Source: an uncultured Lachnospiraceae bacterium
GTDB taxonomy: Bacteria > Bacillota > Clostridia > Lachnospirales > Lachnospiraceae
Assembly: GCA_949740535.1 (NCBI GenBank)
Contig: CATJHO010000114.1
Span: forward strand, 1-40,849
Length of the DNA: 40,849 nucleotides
Direction of reading: 5' to 3'
The first letter of the stretch is position 1; the number at the start of each line of letters is the position of its first letter. Position numbers and translations under genes: made by a program. The notes under the pieces were generated by a model. The model did no database searches, was not told the origin of the DNA, and worked only from the letters and a program-made list of their open reading frames with translations. Of this stretch, positions 1 to 6,625 are shown piece by piece.

Positions 1-348
1 CAAAGCCAATACCACCGGTTTTCCAAGTTCTATCAGCTGCAGTGTCAGGTACAGATTCCGCTCCAGAGAAGAAGCATCTGCCACATCAATTACCACATCT
101 ACTTCATTCCCCAGAATATAGGCTCTGGAAACCTTCTCTTCCATGGTATAAGAGGTCAGGCTGTAAATCCCCGGCAGATCCACCAGCCGCATCGCCTCCC
201 CTTTAAAACGGTAAGCTCCCTCTTTCTTCTCCACTGTCACGCCCGGCCAGTTGGCCACTTTTAGTTTTGCCCCTGTATAGTCATTGAACAGCGTGGTCTT
301 TCCGCAATTTGGATTGCCCACGAAGGCAACATGTATTTCACTGTTCAT
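1..348 (-). CDS. feoB: Ferrous iron transport protein B, N-terminal GTPase part (truncated by window edge)
   Basis: This is the first 116 codons of FeoB, the inner-membrane iron(II) transporter. The visible part is the cytosolic G domain. It has a P-loop of the GNPNCGKT type at about residues 9-16, where a Cys replaces the more usual Ser, then a GVTVEKKEG stretch fitting the switch I/G2 region, and the G3 motif DLPGIYSL at about residue 50. The membrane domain lies beyond position 1. The ATG at 348-346 overlaps the end of feoA by 11 bases, so the two are translationally coupled as in other feoAB operons. The family assignment is certain; only the truncation limits the description. Confidence 0.96.
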   Translation of the reverse strand, partial: MNSEIHVAFVGNPNCGKTTLFNDYTGAKLKVANWPGVTVEKKEGAYRFKGEAMRLVDLPGIYSLTSYTMEEKVSRAYILGNEVDVVIDVADASSLERNLYLTLQLIELGKPVVLAL

Positions 349-571
349 AAGAACCCTCCTCTACCAGAATGCCCTCGGCAATCCGTCTTCCTGCAGCAAA
401 TCTGGTCCCCCGCACCTTCATAATGACAGAACCACTCTTTTTATTATTCAGCACCCAGACCGCGGTACCCTTTGTCAGCCCCAGCATCTGCAGACGCCGC
501 TTTACCTTGTCTTCCAGCCGGATCTCTATTATTTCATATCTGCTTCCTATTGTTCCTTCCCTTAATGTCAT
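338..571 (-). CDS. feoA: Ferrous iron transport protein A (SH3-like domain)
   Basis: A 77-residue FeoA-type protein, a small cytosolic SH3-fold partner of FeoB. It has the usual FeoA layout: an N-terminal MTLREG start, the MLGLTKGT segment and a C-terminal GTRFAAGRRIAEGI strand region. An in-frame ATG two codons upstream (577) would sit only about 3 bases from the AAGGA ribosome binding site. The ATG at 571 has about 9 bases and is preferred. It overlaps feoB by 11 bases. The AT-rich upstream region (572-654) has a TATAAA-like -10 but no convincing -35, and I did not find a clear Fur box. Confidence 0.93.
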   Translation of the reverse strand: MTLREGTIGSRYEIIEIRLEDKVKRRLQMLGLTKGTAVWVLNNKKSGSVIMKVRGTRFAAGRRIAEGILVEEGSYEQ

Positions 572-654
572 CTTCATCCGTCCTTATCTATTATTTTCAA
601 AAGTTTTTATACCCTTTCCCTCTCGTTACTCTGTATAAAACGATAGCACTACAG

Positions 655-696
655 AAAAAAAACGTCAATATTTATCTTTTTGGATAAATATTGACG
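655..696 (-). terminator. Rho-independent terminator after degV
   Basis: A perfect 14-bp inverted repeat (663-676 and 683-696, six-base loop) is followed on the minus strand by eight T residues. It lies 17 bases beyond the degV stop codon and separates degV from feoAB. The stem is AT-rich but long. Confidence 0.9.
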
Positions 697-712
697 CTGT
701 ATAGATCGGATC

Positions 713-1582
713 TTAAATATGAAGAATCCTGGTGGCCGCTATAGCCAGAGAACCATCTCCGATATGACAGGATACACTTAAAGAAAGAGGATCCACAAAT
801 CCCACAAAATACCCTGGGAATGCCGCTTCCACTTCTTCCTTGAACTTCAGCGCTTCCTCCTCATTGTTGGTATGAGCAATGTCAAGGCGCACATCTTTTG
901 CTTCCAGCCCCCCGAATCTCGTCTCTATATCGCTGCGGATGGCATCGATCATTGTCTTCTTGGCCTGCTGCATGGTTCTGGCCTTGGAAAATGTATCCAG
1001 CCGCTCTCCCTGGATCTGCAGCACCGGCTTTACCCGAAGCAGGGTTCCAATCGCCGCTACTGCCGGTGTCAGACGGCCTCCCTTTTTCAGATACTTTAAG
1101 GTGGCTACCGTAATATAAATACTGGATTCCAGCTTTACCTTTTCCAGAATCTCCCGAATCTCCGCTGCCGTTTTGCCCGCCTCCGCCAGACGGACCGCAT
1201 CCACCACCGATTGACGCTGGGTAATGGAAATCCTCTGATTATTCACCACCTGCACCTGATCCCCGTACTCATCTGACAGTGCGATCGCTGTCTGGCAGGA
1301 TCCGGACAAGCCGCTGGACATAGGAATGTGTACAACCTCGTCATGCTCCTTAAGCAGATCTCCCCAAAGCTTCAGAACCGACTCCGGAGAGGGCTGTGAA
1401 GTGGCAATATCTGCATCCTGAGACAGCTTCTCATAAAACTCCTTCTGGGTCAGGCTGATTCCTTCAAAATATTCTTTTCCGTCAATGGTAAACGGCATCG
1501 GCAGCACAAAGATTCCCATTTCTTTTGCGGTATCCTGTGTAATGCCGCTGTTACTGTCCGTTACAATCGCTACTCTGCTCAA
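713..1582 (-). CDS. DegV family fatty-acid-binding protein (TTG start)
   Basis: A 289-residue DegV-fold protein. DegV/FakB proteins bind a fatty acid and, in organisms with FakA, present it for phosphorylation. Visible family signatures are VAIVTDSNSGI at the N terminus, TSQPSP near residue 80 and SSGLSGS near residue 105. The open frame reaches back to an ATG at 1624, but that codon has no ribosome binding site and lies only about 6 bases after the predicted transcription start. The TTG at 1582 has a GAGGAGG site 8 bases upstream and begins exactly where the family homology begins, so it is chosen. It is likely monocistronic, with its own promoter and terminator. No FakA kinase is nearby, so partner and substrate are unknown. 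Confidence 0.92.
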   Translation of the reverse strand: MSRVAIVTDSNSGITQDTAKEMGIFVLPMPFTIDGKEYFEGISLTQKEFYEKLSQDADIATSQPSPESVLKLWGDLLKEHDEVVHIPMSSGLSGSCQTAIALSDEYGDQVQVVNNQRISITQRQSVVDAVRLAEAGKTAAEIREILEKVKLESSIYITVATLKYLKKGGRLTPAVAAIGTLLRVKPVLQIQGERLDTFSKARTMQQAKKTMIDAIRSDIETRFGGLEAKDVRLDIAHTNNEEEALKFKEEVEAAFPGYFVGFVDPLSLSVSCHIGDGSLAIAATRILHI

Positions 1583-1636
1583 TGCCTGCTCCTCCTCAAC
1601 TGTTTCTTTTGCTTTCATTATCATGCAAACAGTATC

Positions 1637-1665
1637 AGTATAACAGCTTGAGTTTAAAAAGACAA
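1637..1665 (-). promoter_or_regulatory. Sigma-A type promoter for degV
   Basis: Minus strand: -35 TTGTCT (1665-1660), 17-base spacer, -10 TATACT (1642-1637). Predicted start is about 1630, giving a leader of about 48 bases before the TTG start codon. It lies just downstream of the spoVAE stop, so degV is expressed independently of the sporulation operon. Confidence 0.7.
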
Positions 1666-1672
1666 GATTATT

Positions 1673-2029
1673 TTATTTTTTCATCTTGGGCTGAAAAATC
1701 AGACTGGCCAGATAGGCAAAAACCAGAGCAGCACAGATGCCTGTTGCGCTGGCCTGAAAACCGCCTTTAAAAATCCCCAGAAATCCTTCCGTTTCTACCG
1801 CTTCTTTTACGCCCTTCCACAGAGTGTTCCCAAAGCCCAGAAGGGGTACAGAAGCTCCTGCTCCCGCATATTCCTGAAACGGACCGTAAAGTCCTGCTGC
1901 TCCCAGCACCGCTCCGGTGCAGACCAGAAGCACCATAATTCTGCCCGGCATCATTTTCGTCTTTTCCATCAGAATCTGCACCAGTGCGCAGATCAGTCCC
2001 CCCACCCAAAATGCATTGATATAGTCCAT
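1673..2029 (-). CDS. spoVAE: Stage V sporulation protein AE (SpoVAE/SpoVAEB)
   Basis: A 118-residue hydrophobic protein with about three to four membrane segments, matching the SpoVAE (SpoVAEB) family. Family signatures include the FWVGGLICALVQILME start and the central GAGASVPLLGFGNTL loop. SpoVA proteins form the inner-membrane channel that moves Ca-dipicolinate into the forespore and out during germination. Start ATG at 2029 with an AGGAGA site. It is the last gene of the operon; no spoVAF follows, unlike in Bacillus subtilis, and I see no hairpin terminator after it. Confidence 0.95.
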   Translation of the reverse strand: MDYINAFWVGGLICALVQILMEKTKMMPGRIMVLLVCTGAVLGAAGLYGPFQEYAGAGASVPLLGFGNTLWKGVKEAVETEGFLGIFKGGFQASATGICAALVFAYLASLIFQPKMKK

Positions 2030-2089
2030 GGTTATCTCCTATTCCGGTTTAGACCGCTGTTTAAAAGTTTCGTTCCTGCATCCTAATAT

Positions 2090-3100
2090 TTATCCATGCT
2101 CGATGACTACCGCATGAGCGATTCCCGGCACGCTCTGGCCTTCGTTGTAGCTGACCGTGGAGAGCAGCGCTCCTGTGGGCACAAAGAGCACACGTTTCCA
2201 CTCGTTTTTCTCAATTTTGGGCAGTATATGCGCTGCCAGGGTCACAGCCGAACACGCACAGCCGCTTCCTCCCGCATGGGTGTCCTGTGTCTCACTGTCA
2301 TAAATCAACATTCCGCAGTCCAGATGGCGCCCTGCAAGCTGATAACCCCGTTTTTCTGCCAGATCCAGCAGTATCTTCTGACCTACACTTCCCAGATCCC
2401 CGGTGATAATATAATCATAATCCGAAGGCTGGCGTCCAAAATCCTCCAGGTGCTGACAGATCGTATCACAGGCCGCCGGCGCCATACAGGCTCCCATATT
2501 CAGGGAATCCTTCAGTCCGAAATCCACAACCTTTCCAGGCGTAGCGCCTGATATGCGGGCTTTTCCTCCTTTGGGGGCAAGTACAAAGGCTCCGCTTCCG
2601 GTAACCGTCCAGGTAGCTGCAAGGGGTCTCTGTCCGCCATATTCCAGGGGAAAGCGAAACTGCTTCTCCGCACTTCCAAAATGACTGGAGGTCAAGGCCA
2701 TCACAGTATCCGAATAGCCGCCCTGAACCGTCATAGCTGCCAGCATCAGTGCTTCTCCAATGGTAGAGCAGGCCCCATATAAGCCAAACAACGGAAGTTT
2801 CAAGTCCATCACTCCAAAGGAAGTGGCAATCAGCTGTCCCAGAAGATCACCGGAAAAGAGACAACGGACCGGCGAAAGACCAGGCGGCATCTTTTCCATA
2901 GCCAGAACTGCCGCTCTCTTCTGCAGTGTGCTCTCAGCTTCCTCCCAGGTATTCTGCCCTGCCATTGGGTCTGCTTCAACCACGTCAAACTGCGCTCCCA
3001 GAGGCCCCTCTGCCTCCTTTTTTCCCACAACAGATGCCGCGCTCACAATATATGGAGCTTTCTGAAACTGAATACTCTGCTTTCCTACAATTGTATCCAT
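2090..3100 (-). CDS. spoVAD: Stage V sporulation protein AD (SpoVAD)
   Basis: A 336-residue SpoVAD, the soluble thiolase-fold member of the SpoVA complex that binds dipicolinic acid on the outer face of the spore inner membrane. The length fits the family (about 335-340). Signatures include the LFGLYGACSTIGEAL segment around residue 125 and HAGGSGCACSAV near residue 275. Start ATG at 3100 follows a GGGAG-type site. It lies between spoVAC (20-base gap) and spoVAE (60-base gap). Confidence 0.96.
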   Translation of the reverse strand: MDTIVGKQSIQFQKAPYIVSAASVVGKKEAEGPLGAQFDVVEADPMAGQNTWEEAESTLQKRAAVLAMEKMPPGLSPVRCLFSGDLLGQLIATSFGVMDLKLPLFGLYGACSTIGEALMLAAMTVQGGYSDTVMALTSSHFGSAEKQFRFPLEYGGQRPLAATWTVTGSGAFVLAPKGGKARISGATPGKVVDFGLKDSLNMGACMAPAACDTICQHLEDFGRQPSDYDYIITGDLGSVGQKILLDLAEKRGYQLAGRHLDCGMLIYDSETQDTHAGGSGCACSAVTLAAHILPKIEKNEWKRVLFVPTGALLSTVSYNEGQSVPGIAHAVVIEHG

Positions 3101-3120
3101 CTGTCTTCTCCCATCCTTCC

Positions 3121-3612
3121 TTAAATCACGCCTGCCATCATCAGAATCCAGTAAATCAGTCCCAGCAGCCAGCTTGTGAATATACCGTAAAGAATCACCG
3201 GACCGGCTATGGTGAAAATTTTACAGCCAATACCGAATACCTGACCTTCTTTCTGATACTCAATAGCCGGAGCCGCCACGCTGTTGGCGAATCCGGTAAT
3301 CGGAACCAGCGCTCCTGCTCCGCCCCATTTGGCTATCCCCGGAAAAATATTAAATCCCGTAAGAACCACACTCAAAAGCACCAGCAGCATGGAACACCAG
3401 GCCCCTGCAACATCCTTCTCCAGTCCCAGACTGCCGGCATAGTTCAGCACAGCCTGTCCCAGACAACAGATAATACCGCCTGTCACAAAGGCTTTTACCA
3501 TCTGTAAGGGCAGGCTGTGTGTAGGGGTAACCTGCTTTACATATGCATTGTACTGCTGTTTTTGTTCTTCCTGTTTCTTATCTTCCTGCTCTGTTTCCAT
3601 ATATTCTTTCAT
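3121..3612 (-). CDS. spoVAC: Stage V sporulation protein AC (SpoVAC)
   Basis: A 163-residue membrane protein of the SpoVAC family. SpoVAC is the mechanosensitive-channel component of the Ca-dipicolinate channel. A charged cytosolic N terminus of about 35 residues precedes about four to five hydrophobic segments. The conserved WGGAGALVPITGFANSV loop parallels the loop of SpoVAE, showing the shared ancestry of the two subunits. Start ATG at 3612 with a GGAAGG site. Confidence 0.96.
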   Translation of the reverse strand: MKEYMETEQEDKKQEEQKQQYNAYVKQVTPTHSLPLQMVKAFVTGGIICCLGQAVLNYAGSLGLEKDVAGAWCSMLLVLLSVVLTGFNIFPGIAKWGGAGALVPITGFANSVAAPAIEYQKEGQVFGIGCKIFTIAGPVILYGIFTSWLLGLIYWILMMAGVI

Positions 3613-3690
3613 GCTCCCTTCCTTTTTTCTCCAGCGGTGCCGGCATGTTCTGCCTCTGCCATTATCCGAATCTGCCCGGCAGTTCCCTGA

Positions 3691-4107
3691 CTACCAGCGG
3701 TAATAATAGAAAATCAGGGAACCCGCCATGCGCCCCAGAGCCATGACGGCAATCACAAGGGCAAGTCCCCGGCGCATGTCAATCCGACGGGTAAAAATGG
3801 GAACAATATTTACAATTTCCGTCAGTGCCATGGCCCAGGCTCCCACAAAAATGCCGCTGAAAATACCGAAAATTCCCGCACCCAGCGTTCCCACCGGAAC
3901 CATCAGCTGATATACACTTACCACATTGCCCAAAATTCCCCCTGCCGCCACCGCATCCTCATACCAGAAAATATATTTGGCTGTGTGGGTTTGATCGGCA
4001 AATTCTGCTACCAGTCCAAGCGCAATAATCAGGGCAAACAGTCCGCCGGCCACTGCCAGACCGCAGCTAAACCCCACGGACGCCAGAAAAAGCTGTTTTA
4101 TCCACAT
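3691..4107 (-). CDS. spoVAB: Stage V sporulation protein AB (SpoVAB)
   Basis: A 138-residue polytopic membrane protein of the SpoVAB family, with a GxxAGG-rich first helix, a PVGTLGAGIFGIFSGIFVGAW segment and a C-terminal RRGLALVIAVMALGR helix. A GTG three codons upstream (4116) is possible, but the ATG at 4107 has an AAGGAAG site 8 bases before it and is chosen. It starts 13 bases after the spoVAA stop. SpoVAB is required with the other SpoVA proteins for dipicolinate uptake into the forespore. Confidence 0.93.
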   Translation of the reverse strand: MWIKQLFLASVGFSCGLAVAGGLFALIIALGLVAEFADQTHTAKYIFWYEDAVAAGGILGNVVSVYQLMVPVGTLGAGIFGIFSGIFVGAWAMALTEIVNIVPIFTRRIDMRRGLALVIAVMALGRMAGSLIFYYYRW

Positions 4108-4120
4108 TCTACCCACTTCC

Positions 4121-4765
4121 TTACAATTCCTTTTTATGGATTCCGTTCCGGCTGGCTGTATTGATCAAGGTCGTGTTCACATCGTCCTCATAAAGACGCA
4201 TCTCCACTTCAATGGGTGTAGGTTCTTTGCTCAGCCGTCTTCCGCCAATATGGTTAAAAAAGGCGATAATCCCTGCCGAAAGGCCCAGGGAATAGGTCAG
4301 CTCCAAAATGGTGAAGCCATCCGATTCCTGCCCCGTCATAAGGGTATAAAACTGCCCAAACATGTCCACTGTAGACACATCATTATTAAAAGCCATAATA
4401 GAAAAAGCAGATCCAAAAAAGCAGATTACACATACAAGAGCCACTTTCAGGAATGTAACAGCCGGGTTCTCCTTTGGCTTTGTGGAATATTCCACAATAA
4501 AATTCTGTTCTCCCAGATTCTGGATCTCCAGATTAGGATAAATCCCATGGATCTTTTCCACCACTTCCATAATGGAAAATACTCTGCGGGCCGCACAGGA
4601 ATGCCTGCCCTTTTTTACCTGTTGAAAGGTATAGAGCTTCTCTGTCTTCAAACGGTTGAGAATCCCGGAGTCGGCACACTGCATCTCGCCTGTTTCGCCT
4701 AATGTAATGGTCTGATTGTAGGTACGTGTGTTTTTTTCAAACTTTACATACAGTATTTCACTCAT
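4121..4765 (-). CDS. spoVAA: Stage V sporulation protein AA (SpoVAA)
   Basis: A 214-residue SpoVAA. The soluble N-terminal half precedes two hydrophobic segments, around residues 105-130 and 150-175, and a short charged tail. The open frame can be extended back to 4903, but the extension is Cys-rich nonsense that shadows an upstream small gene. The ATG at 4765 has a GGAGGAGG site 10 bases upstream and begins at the conserved MSEILYVKF. Start and upstream stop share ATGA, so it is translationally coupled to the 54-residue ORF. It is part of the dipicolinate channel operon. Confidence 0.93.
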   Translation of the reverse strand: MSEILYVKFEKNTRTYNQTITLGETGEMQCADSGILNRLKTEKLYTFQQVKKGRHSCAARRVFSIMEVVEKIHGIYPNLEIQNLGEQNFIVEYSTKPKENPAVTFLKVALVCVICFFGSAFSIMAFNNDVSTVDMFGQFYTLMTGQESDGFTILELTYSLGLSAGIIAFFNHIGGRRLSKEPTPIEVEMRLYEDDVNTTLINTASRNGIHKKEL

Positions 4766-4926
4766 GCAGGGATTTCCTCCTCCCATCCGGGGACCGTCTG
4801 GTAAACCAGCGTGCCGTCCGTAATGGTTTTCTCCTGTTTCCCTGCATATGCATAATAAAAAATCCCAAAGACTACTGCCGCAAGAACAATTGAAATCAGC
4901 CATGCTCTGTACCGTGTACGATTCAT
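4762..4926 (-). CDS. Small single-pass membrane protein, first cistron of the spoVA operon (54 aa)
   Basis: A 54-residue frame, MNRTRY to EEIPA, with a perfect AGGAGG site 7 bases before its ATG. Residues about 9-28 form one hydrophobic helix (WLISIVLAAVVFGIFYYAYA). The N terminus is basic and the tail of about 25 residues is acidic, predicting an N-in, C-out single-pass protein. Its TGA overlaps the spoVAA ATG (ATGA), and the spoVAA ribosome binding site lies inside it. It is the first gene after a consensus sigma-G promoter, so forespore expression is inferred. I do not recognise a family; its length falls below common gene-calling limits. Confidence 0.78.
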   Translation of the reverse strand: MNRTRYRAWLISIVLAAVVFGIFYYAYAGKQEKTITDGTLVYQTVPGWEEEIPA

Positions 4927-4982
4927 AAGCATACCTCCTGATTCTGGACTGCTGTCAAAAAGCAGGTTCCAGTTATTGTTGC

Positions 4983-5012
4983 TAGTATGTCCCCAGGATT
5001 TCTTCTCTATAC
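4983..5012 (-). promoter_or_regulatory. Sigma-G (forespore) promoter for the spoVA operon
   Basis: Minus strand: GTATA (5012-5008), an 18-base spacer, then CATACTA (4989-4983). This matches the Bacillus sigma-G consensus GHATR-N17/18-CATWMTA at every position. It lies 2 bases beyond the sigF stop codon and about 50 bases before the 54-residue ORF. Sigma-G control of spoVA is established in Bacillus subtilis; its use here is inferred from sequence. Confidence 0.82.
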
Positions 5013-5013
5013 C

Positions 5014-5727
5014 TCACATCTGTTTTTTCAATGACAATAAAATTTTCTTTTCTAATCGGGATACCTGTACCTGGGACATGCCCAGCTCCTGGGCTACCTG
5101 CGTCTGGGTCCGATCGTGGAAAAAACGCAGCACAATCAGGCGGCGCTCTTTGGGCCCCAGTGTGCCAAGCAGCTGCTCCAGCAGCAGCTGGCGGAGCAGT
5201 ACCTCCTCCTCGTCCTTGTCCTGCTCCACCTTGTCCATCAGGCTTAGGCCCTCTCCGTCTCCCTGATAAACGATTTTTTGAAGGGACTCTACCTCCGCGC
5301 TCCCATCCATGGCCTGTACCAGCTCCTCCGGCTCAACGCAGAGACAAGCTGCCAGCTCCTCTATTCCCGGTTCCACGCCCCGTTCCATGAGAATCTGTTC
5401 GCGCAGACGGGCTGCCCGGATGGCCAGTTCTTTCAGGGAACGGCTTAGCTTAATCATACTGTCATCCCGGAGAAACCGTTTGATCTCTCCCGCTATCATG
5501 GGAACTGCATAGGTAGAAAAACGGACGCCGAATTCCAGGTCAAAACGGTCAACCGCTTTCACCAGTCCGATGGCTCCTATCTGAAATAAATCCTCCGGAT
5601 CCACGCCTCTTCCCAGAAAGCGCTTTACCACATGATGAATCAATCCCATGTTTTCTTCTATCAGTACTTCCCTTGCCTCTTTATCTCCTTCCTGTGACCG
5701 CCGAATCAATTCCTCCGTGCGATCCAT
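5014..5727 (-). CDS. sigF: RNA polymerase sporulation sigma factor SigF
   Basis: A 237-residue sigma-70 family member of the SigF/SigG type. Region 2 contains the PEDLFQIGAIGLVKAVDRFD segment (about residues 44-63) and FSTYAVPMIAGEIKRFLRDD (about 70-89). Region 4 contains the helix-turn-helix TQTQVAQELGMSQVQVSRLEKK near the C terminus. Position directly behind spoIIAB identifies it as SigF, the first forespore-specific sigma factor. It starts 3 bases after the spoIIAB stop. It is held inactive by SpoIIAB until SpoIIAA is dephosphorylated. Confidence 0.97.
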   Translation of the reverse strand: MDRTEELIRRSQEGDKEAREVLIEENMGLIHHVVKRFLGRGVDPEDLFQIGAIGLVKAVDRFDLEFGVRFSTYAVPMIAGEIKRFLRDDSMIKLSRSLKELAIRAARLREQILMERGVEPGIEELAACLCVEPEELVQAMDGSAEVESLQKIVYQGDGEGLSLMDKVEQDKDEEEVLLRQLLLEQLLGTLGPKERRLIVLRFFHDRTQTQVAQELGMSQVQVSRLEKKILLSLKKQM

Positions 5728-5730
5728 AGC

Positions 5731-6159
5731 TTACGCTCCATGCTGTCCAATCATTTTTTTCATCACAACCACAGTTCCTTCTCCCGGCTTAGAAGAAACC
5801 TGAATCTCATCCATAAAAGCTTCCATAAACAGAAATCCCATACCCGATCGCTCCAGCTCCGGGCGTGAAGTGTACAGCGGCTCCATGGCCTTTTTTATAT
5901 CCTGGATGCCCACACCCTGATCTGCAATCTCCAGCTGCAGCTGCTGTTCCTCAATCCGTCCCGAAATCGTAATCTTATGTATTTCTCCCTGGTATCCATG
6001 GATAATGGCGTTGGTCACAGCCTCCGAAACTGCTGTCTTTACATCCGCCACCTCCTCCATGCTGGGATTCATCTGGGCCATAAAGGCAGCTACTGTTACT
6101 CTTGCAAAGGCTTCATTGGCAGAAATACTGTCAAATTCCAATTTCATCTCATTTTTCAT
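5731..6159 (-). CDS. spoIIAB: Anti-sigma F factor SpoIIAB (serine kinase)
   Basis: A 142-residue GHKL-fold anti-sigma factor and protein kinase. Bergerat motifs are clear: the N box at residues 46-50 (EAVTN), G1 at 80-84 (DQGVG) and G2 at 106-108 (GMG). SpoIIAB binds SigF, and phosphorylates SpoIIAA with ATP. Its ATG overlaps the spoIIAA TGA by 4 bases, with an AGGAGG site upstream. Confidence 0.97.
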   Translation of the reverse strand: MKNEMKLEFDSISANEAFARVTVAAFMAQMNPSMEEVADVKTAVSEAVTNAIIHGYQGEIHKITISGRIEEQQLQLEIADQGVGIQDIKKAMEPLYTSRPELERSGMGFLFMEAFMDEIQVSSKPGEGTVVVMKKMIGQHGA

Positions 6160-6503
6160 TCTGTTTTTCCTCCTGCTTTCTGTTCCACCTGAATAATTTT
6201 CCGAATGCCGGACAGCATCAGAATTTTTCCTACCCGTTCACCCACCTGCACCGCACGGACCGTTCCACCCAAGGCCTTCATCATTTTATAACGTCCCATC
6301 AGCATTCCGATTCCGGAGCTGTCGCAGAAAACCGTATCGGAAAAGTCAAATGTAATCTCCCCTATGTCTCTTTCACGCACCAGCCTGTCCGCCTCCCGGC
6401 AGATCTGATCTGCGCTGTGATGGTCCAGCTCCTGCGGCACCTTTATCCACAGTGTGTTCCCGATTATCTTTTGTTCTGTCTGCATTTCCAGATTTTTACT
6501 CAT
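6156..6503 (-). CDS. spoIIAA: Anti-sigma F factor antagonist SpoIIAA
   Basis: A 115-residue STAS-domain protein. The phosphorylation motif CDSSGIGML is present, with the regulated serine being Ser62 by comparison with B. subtilis Ser58. Dephosphorylation by SpoIIE would let it strip SpoIIAB from SigF. Start ATG at 6503 with an AGGAGG site. It is the first gene of the spoIIA operon. The 62-base gap to the upstream terminator must hold its promoter, but I see only a weak sigma-H resemblance there. No dacF precedes it. Confidence 0.97.
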   Translation of the reverse strand: MSKNLEMQTEQKIIGNTLWIKVPQELDHHSADQICREADRLVRERDIGEITFDFSDTVFCDSSGIGMLMGRYKMMKALGGTVRAVQVGERVGKILMLSGIRKIIQVEQKAGGKTE

Positions 6504-6565
6504 TCTATCATCCTCCTGTTACCCTTCACCTTTTTGCTGTGTAGAAGCTTATGCATCCCTGTACA

Positions 6566-6597
6566 TCAAAAAGGGACATACCATCTGGTATGTCCCT
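6566..6597 (-). terminator. Terminator of the valS-folC-TPR operon
   Basis: An 11-bp perfect inverted repeat (6572-6582 and 6587-6597) with a 4-base loop is followed on the minus strand by TTTTTG. It lies between the TPR gene and spoIIAA and insulates the sporulation operon from the T-box operon. Confidence 0.88.
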
Positions 6598-6625
6598 CTC
6601 TTCAGGGTTTCTCCTTTGTACATTC

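Noticed and set aside
572-654. Fur box before feoA
   Set aside because: AT-rich sequence with ATAATAG but no palindromic GATAAT-type match.
4766-4903. N-terminal extension of spoVAA
   Set aside because: Residues are Cys/Gly-rich and belong to another frame that encodes the 54-residue gene; the inner ATG has the ribosome binding site.
6504-6565. Possible sigma-H promoter before spoIIAA
   Set aside because: The best match (ACAGGGATG, 13 bases, ACAGCAAAA) misses key -10 positions, so it is not listed as a feature.
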